Assembly (NCBI GenBank): GCA_947481635.1
Contig: CANKHJ010000015.1
Span: 1 to 40,164, forward strand
Direction: 5' to 3'
DNA length: 40,164 bases
Source of the DNA: Bradyrhizobiaceae bacterium
GTDB lineage: Bacteria; Pseudomonadota; Alphaproteobacteria; Rhizobiales; Xanthobacteraceae
Part shown: positions 37,018 to 40,164 of the stretch, piece after piece
Layout: every line of letters starts with the position of its first letter
Position numbering within the stretch: position 1 is the first letter of the stretch
Program-made: the position numbers and the translations under genes
Notes under the pieces: model-generated
The model's database searches: none
What the model was told of the DNA's origin: nothing
Seen by the model: only the letters and a program-made list of their open reading frames with translations

Positions 37018-37851
37018 ATGGCGATCGACTACGAGAGGGAATACGACAACCGCGGCCGCGTGCCGGAGCATCCCGAAATCCTCGGCCGGATGGCCAAGGC
37101 CGCGGTCGAGTTCAGGGCCGCGGCGCAGGCGGCCGGCCGCGCCGAGCTCGATGTCAGCTATGGGCCGAGCGCGCGGCAGATCGTCGACATCTTTTATCCC
37201 GCCAAGCGCGAAGGCGCCTCGACCGCGGTGTTCATTCATGGCGGCTATTGGCGCGCGCTGCAGCCTTCGGGCGTCAGCAATCTCGCCGCCGGCCTCAACG
37301 CGCATGGCGTGACGATGGCGATGATCGGCTACGATCTCGCGCCGCAGGTCGGCATCGGTGACATCGTCGCTCAGGTGCGCAAAGCGCTCCTGTATCTGTT
37401 CCGCCGTTTCCGGCAGCCGATGGTGGTCAGCGGCCATTCGGCCGGCGGGCATCTCACCGCCTGCATGGTCGCGACCGACTGGCGCGCGCTCGGTGCGCCG
37501 GAATTCCTGGTGCCGGCGGGTTATGCGATCTCCGGGCTGTTCGATCTCGACCCGATGCGCCATACTGCGATGAATGCCGACTTCAAGCTCGATGAGGCGG
37601 AAGCGCGGCGCCTGTCGCCGCTATTCTGGCCCGCGCCGCGCGGCAAAGTGCTCGATGCGGTGGTCGGTGGCGAAGAATCGGCGGAGTTCATTCGCCAGAG
37701 CCGCACCATTGCCGATGCCTGGGGACAGGCCGGCGTGACGACGCGGTTCGAGGTCATCACCAACCAGAACCATTTCACTATCATCGAGCCGCTCGCCGAT
37801 CCCGGCAGCGCGATGGTGCAGAGGATGATGAGTTTGATTCAGAACCAATAG
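37018..37851 (+). CDS. Alpha/beta hydrolase, arylformamidase (kynurenine formamidase)-like
   Basis: A 277-aa esterase-type protein. The oxyanion motif HGGYW is at 74-78 and the nucleophile Ser141 in GHSAGGH. The catalytic base is His251 in NQNHFTII, and an acidic residue, Glu218 or Glu219 (VVGGEES), sits where Asp is usual. HGGYW plus this layout resembles arylformamidases that cleave N-formylkynurenine, but other esters are possible and no tryptophan catabolism genes are near. The ATG lies after GGGGAACG. The 3' end overlaps the converging TauE gene by 13 bases. Confidence 0.82.
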   Translation: MAIDYEREYDNRGRVPEHPEILGRMAKAAVEFRAAAQAAGRAELDVSYGPSARQIVDIFYPAKREGASTAVFIHGGYWRALQPSGVSNLAAGLNAHGVTMAMIGYDLAPQVGIGDIVAQVRKALLYLFRRFRQPMVVSGHSAGGHLTACMVATDWRALGAPEFLVPAGYAISGLFDLDPMRHTAMNADFKLDEAEARRLSPLFWPAPRGKVLDAVVGGEESAEFIRQSRTIADAWGQAGVTTRFEVITNQNHFTIIEPLADPGSAMVQRMMSLIQNQ

Positions 37852-38612
37852 CGGCGTGCGAACGCGATCGTCAGCAGCGTGCCGAACACGATGACGAGGA
37901 CGCGTGCAATCCAGTTCGGCAGCACGCGCGCCAGCCGGCCGCCGAGCACCGCGCCGGCGAGCGCGCCGGCCATCATCGCGAGCGCCGGGCGCCACGATAC
38001 CGCGCCCTGCACGATGAAGATCGACGACGCGACGATGCTGTTCAAGCTGGTGACCAGGTTCTTGGTGACGTTTGCGGCGCGATAATTGCCGCCGGTGCCG
38101 ACCGAAAGCACGGCAAGCATCAGCACGCCGACACCACCACCGAAATAGCCGCCATAGATCGACACCGGCAGCAAGGCCGCAATACTGTTGCCCCAGCGAT
38201 ACGGGCCGCTATCGCCACGTGCGGTCGCGCGGGCGCCCAGCCATGCGCTGACCCGTGGCGACACCGCGAACAGGATGGTGGCGAACCCGAGCAGCAGCGG
38301 TACCAGCAGCGCGAAGATCCGATCCGGCGTGAGCAGCAGCAGGCCCGCGCCGATCGCGGCGCCGGCCAGCGAGGCGAACACCAGGCCGGCGAAGGAACGG
38401 TCGAGCGGCGGCAATTGCGCGCGGTCGGACAGCGCCGCGAGCAGGTTGCCTGGGGCAAGCGCCACCATGTTGACCGCCGCCGCGGCGATCGGCGCGAGTC
38501 CGGTCGCAAGCAAAGTCGGAAATGTCACCAGCGCCGCGCCGCCGACCAGCGCCGAGATGGTGCCGCCGGCGAGGCCGGCAGCGAGCAGCAGCAGAAAATC
38601 ATGAAGCGCCAT
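37839..38612 (-). CDS. TauE/SafE family sulfite exporter / permease
   Basis: A 257-aa polytopic protein with about eight hydrophobic segments. The first half has GLAGGTISALVGGAALVTFPTLL (core GLAGGTISALVGG), the second half YGGYFGGGVGVLMLAVL, the repeated family signatures. TauE/SafE proteins move small sulfur anions or organic acids across the inner membrane. The direction and substrate are not shown by sequence. It lies 13 bases after the glutaryl-CoA dehydrogenase gene on the same strand, so it may be co-transcribed. Confidence 0.85.
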   Translation of the reverse strand: MALHDFLLLLAAGLAGGTISALVGGAALVTFPTLLATGLAPIAAAAVNMVALAPGNLLAALSDRAQLPPLDRSFAGLVFASLAGAAIGAGLLLLTPDRIFALLVPLLLGFATILFAVSPRVSAWLGARATARGDSGPYRWGNSIAALLPVSIYGGYFGGGVGVLMLAVLSVGTGGNYRAANVTKNLVTSLNSIVASSIFIVQGAVSWRPALAMMAGALAGAVLGGRLARVLPNWIARVLVIVFGTLLTIAFARRYWF

Positions 38613-38625
38613 CGAAACGCGGCGC

Positions 38626-39849
38626 TTACATGAACGCCTGAATGCCGGTCTGCGCGCGCCCGAGGATCAGCGCGTGGATGTCGTGCGTGCCCTCATAGGT
38701 ATTCACGGTTTCGAGGTTCATCAGCACGCGCATCACGTGATACTCGTCGGAGATGCCGTTGCCGCCATGCATGTCGCGCGCGACCCGGGCGATGTCGAGC
38801 GCCTTGCCGCAATTGTTGCGCTTCATCAGCGAGATCGCCGCGGGCGCGCCACGGCCTTCCTCGAGCAGGCGGCCGAGCCGCAACGCCGCATGCGTGCCAA
38901 GGGTGATTTCGGTCTGCATGTCGGCGAGTTTTTTCTGGATCAACTGGTTCGCCGCCAGCGGCCGTCCGAATTGCTTGCGGTCGAGGGTATATCGCCTTGC
39001 CGCGTGCCAGCAGAATTCCGCGGCTCCCATCACGCCCCAGGCGATGCCGTAGCGCGCGTTGTTGAGGCAGCCGAACGGGCCCGACAATCCCCTGGCATTC
39101 GGCAGCAGCGCGTCCTCCGGCACCAGCGCGCCCTCGAGCACGATCTCGCCGGTGATCGAGGCGCGCAGCGAGAGCTTGCCCTCGATCTTCGGCGTCGAGA
39201 ATCCCTTGGTGCCGCGTTCGACGATGAAGCCGCGGATCGCGCCGTCGAGCTTGGCCCAGACCACCGCAATGTCGGCCACCGGGGCGTTGGAGATCCAGGT
39301 CTTCGCGCCGGTGAGCGAATAGCCGCCGGGCACTTTCTCGGCGCGCGTCAGCATCGAGCCGGGATCGGAGCCGTGATCCGGTTCGGTGAGGCCGAAGCAG
39401 CCGACGATCTCGCCGCGCGCCAGCCGAGGCAGATATTTCTGGCGTTGCGCTTCGGTGCCGTAGGCGAAGATCGGATACATCACCAGCGAAGATTGCACCG
39501 ACATGGCCGAGCGATAGCCTGAGTCGACGCGCTCGATCTCGCGCGCGATCAGTCCATAGGCGACATAGCCCAGCCCGGCGCCGCCATATTCCTCCGGAAG
39601 GGTCGGGCCGAGCAGGCCGAGCGCGCCCATTTCGGAGAGGATGTCGCGGTCGAAGCGCTCCTCGCGGAAAGCGTCGCGCACCCGCGGCATCAGCTTGTCC
39701 TGCGCATAACCCTGCGCGGTCGCGCGCACCATGCGCTCCTCTTCGGTCAATTCCCCCTCAAGGTCGAGCGGATCCTCCCAGGTGAACGGAGCCTCCTTGA
39801 CCGTGCCTGCAGGGGACGGACGACCGGCTTTCGGCGCGGCTTGGGACAT
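38626..39849 (-). CDS. gcdH: Glutaryl-CoA dehydrogenase
   Basis: A 407-aa acyl-CoA dehydrogenase family enzyme that oxidises and decarboxylates glutaryl-CoA to crotonyl-CoA in lysine, tryptophan and aromatic breakdown. The catalytic Glu386 is in [20 protein letters not shown]. The Arg that binds the distal carboxylate is in [16 protein letters not shown], which separates GcdH from other family members. [12 protein letters not shown] is the FAD region. The ATG at 39847-39849 has GAGGG eight bases upstream; a TTG two codons earlier is less likely. TauE/SafE follows 13 bases later. Confidence 0.93.
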   Translation of the reverse strand: MSQAAPKAGRPSPAGTVKEAPFTWEDPLDLEGELTEEERMVRATAQGYAQDKLMPRVRDAFREERFDRDILSEMGALGLLGPTLPEEYGGAGLGYVAYGLIAREIERVDSGYRSAMSVQSSLVMYPIFAYGTEAQRQKYLPRLARGEIVGCFGLTEPDHGSDPGSMLTRAEKVPGGYSLTGAKTWISNAPVADIAVVWAKLDGAIRGFIVERGTKGFSTPKIEGKLSLRASITGEIVLEGALVPEDALLPNARGLSGPFGCLNNARYGIAWGVMGAAEFCWHAARRYTLDRKQFGRPLAANQLIQKKLADMQTEITLGTHAALRLGRLLEEGRGAPAAISLMKRNNCGKALDIARVARDMHGGNGISDEYHVMRVLMNLETVNTYEGTHDIHALILGRAQTGIQAFM

Positions 39850-39936
39850 GTGCAAAACCCTCAGATATCGCCTTGTGTCTCTACCATATCATAGCGGCAT
39901 GCTAGCACTCGATACCACCCGATCGAGGAGCTTCCG

Positions 39937-40113
39937 ATGAATCCCGAAGACGCCGGTGAGCTGATGGACCAGGAGCGGACGCGTGACCGCTTCAAGCAGC
40001 GTGCTGCGATTACCATTGCAATTTTGGCCATGCTGCTGGCCATCACTAGAGCCTGTCGTCATTTAGGGGATTCGCAAATCAGTCGAAGCGTGATTCATGA
40101 GGAGCCTTCCTGA
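39937..40113 (+). pseudogene. Small membrane protein gene (DUF4337-like), cut by an insertion
   Basis: The ORF starts with a very good SD (GAGGAG six bases before ATG 39937). Its first 37 residues are charged (MNPEDAGELMDQERTRDRFK) followed by the beginning of a hydrophobic helix (ITIAILAMLLAIT). After codon 37 the frame enters what looks like the end of an insertion sequence and stops at 40111. The N-terminus resembles DUF4337-type proteins, which continue with a second part absent here. The identification rests on the first helix only. The remainder of the gene should lie on the far side of the insertion. Confidence 0.5.
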
Positions 40114-40164
40114 AGGAGGCTTTCGATGGAACGTCATGCATTGCGGGACGATCAATTCGCGCGG
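40049..40164 (+). mobile_element. Left end of an insertion sequence (probably IS5-family), truncated by the window
   Basis: The likely terminal repeat begins GAGCCTGTCGTCATTTAG at 40049, right after CTA (40046-40048), a plausible TA or CTAG target. The reading frame of the interrupted gene loses its family sequence exactly here. A strong SD (AAGGAGG, 40113-40119) and a transposase-like start follow. The right end is outside the window, so the terminal repeat and target duplication cannot be verified. Confidence 0.55.
40126..40164 (+). CDS. Transposase N-terminus (partial)
   Basis: Only 13 codons are visible: MERHALRDDQFAR. The pattern resembles the beginning of IS5-family transposases (ME.HALTD.QW.R). 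AAGGAGG lies seven bases before the ATG. The gene runs off the right edge of the window. The identification rests on this start motif and on the apparent interruption of the preceding gene. Confidence 0.5.
   Translation, partial: MERHALRDDQFAR

Overview
The window looks like the chromosome of a Rhizobiales alphaproteobacterium, close to the Bradyrhizobium / Xanthobacteraceae group. Four things point there: high GC with strong GC3 bias; the order rpsT-dnaA-dnaN-recF-gyrB on one strand; an ActS/RegB-ActR/RegA redox pair with the typical signatures; and several dispersed palindromic intergenic repeats of Rhizobiales type. The assignment comes from gene content and motif recognition only, without a database search.

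Left third (1-18.2 kb) is mostly catabolic and transport genes. It opens with the end of a branched-chain amino acid type ABC transporter (livH partial, livM, livG, livF), then a membrane-anchored coiled-coil protein, a secreted metallo-beta-lactamase-fold protein with an unusual hairpin over its ribosome binding site, a 50-aa membrane protein, a 2-hydroxyacid dehydrogenase and a GMC oxidoreductase. A four-gene operon follows: boxC, boxB, a quinone-reductase-like MDR gene and pobA. It joins two steps of the aerobic benzoyl-CoA epoxide pathway to 4-hydroxybenzoate 3-hydroxylase; boxA, boxD and the CoA ligase are not in the window. Next is a GntR-regulated cassette: a divergent GntR/FCD regulator, a deviant DapA-family protein, an ornithine-cyclodeaminase-family protein and two tandem TctC/Bug solute-binding proteins, the first broken by an in-frame amber codon. 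This cassette, with its 36-bp operator, is my best candidate for an undescribed pathway.

Middle (18.3-29.8 kb) is the replication block, all on the minus strand: maeB, rpsT (with a clear promoter and terminator), dnaA, dnaN, recF, a frameshifted quinone oxidoreductase and gyrB. A 55-aa ORF lies on the opposite strand between recF and dnaN. No DnaA-box cluster is visible beside dnaA, so I do not call an origin. The gyrB leader holds a dense cluster of GANTC (CcrM-type methylation) sites, three of them in an exact 11-bp tandem array.

Right third (30-40.2 kb) is housekeeping and regulatory: a small membrane protein, msrA, a UPF0114/YqhA-type membrane protein, a dienelactone hydrolase, a small secreted protein, an LLM flavin oxidoreductase, the regB-regA redox two-component pair, a 75-aa hypothetical, an MmcB-like nuclease-fold protein, an arylformamidase-like alpha/beta hydrolase, a TauE/SafE transporter and glutaryl-CoA dehydrogenase. 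At the right edge a small membrane-protein gene is cut by what looks like the left end of an insertion sequence whose transposase runs out of the window.
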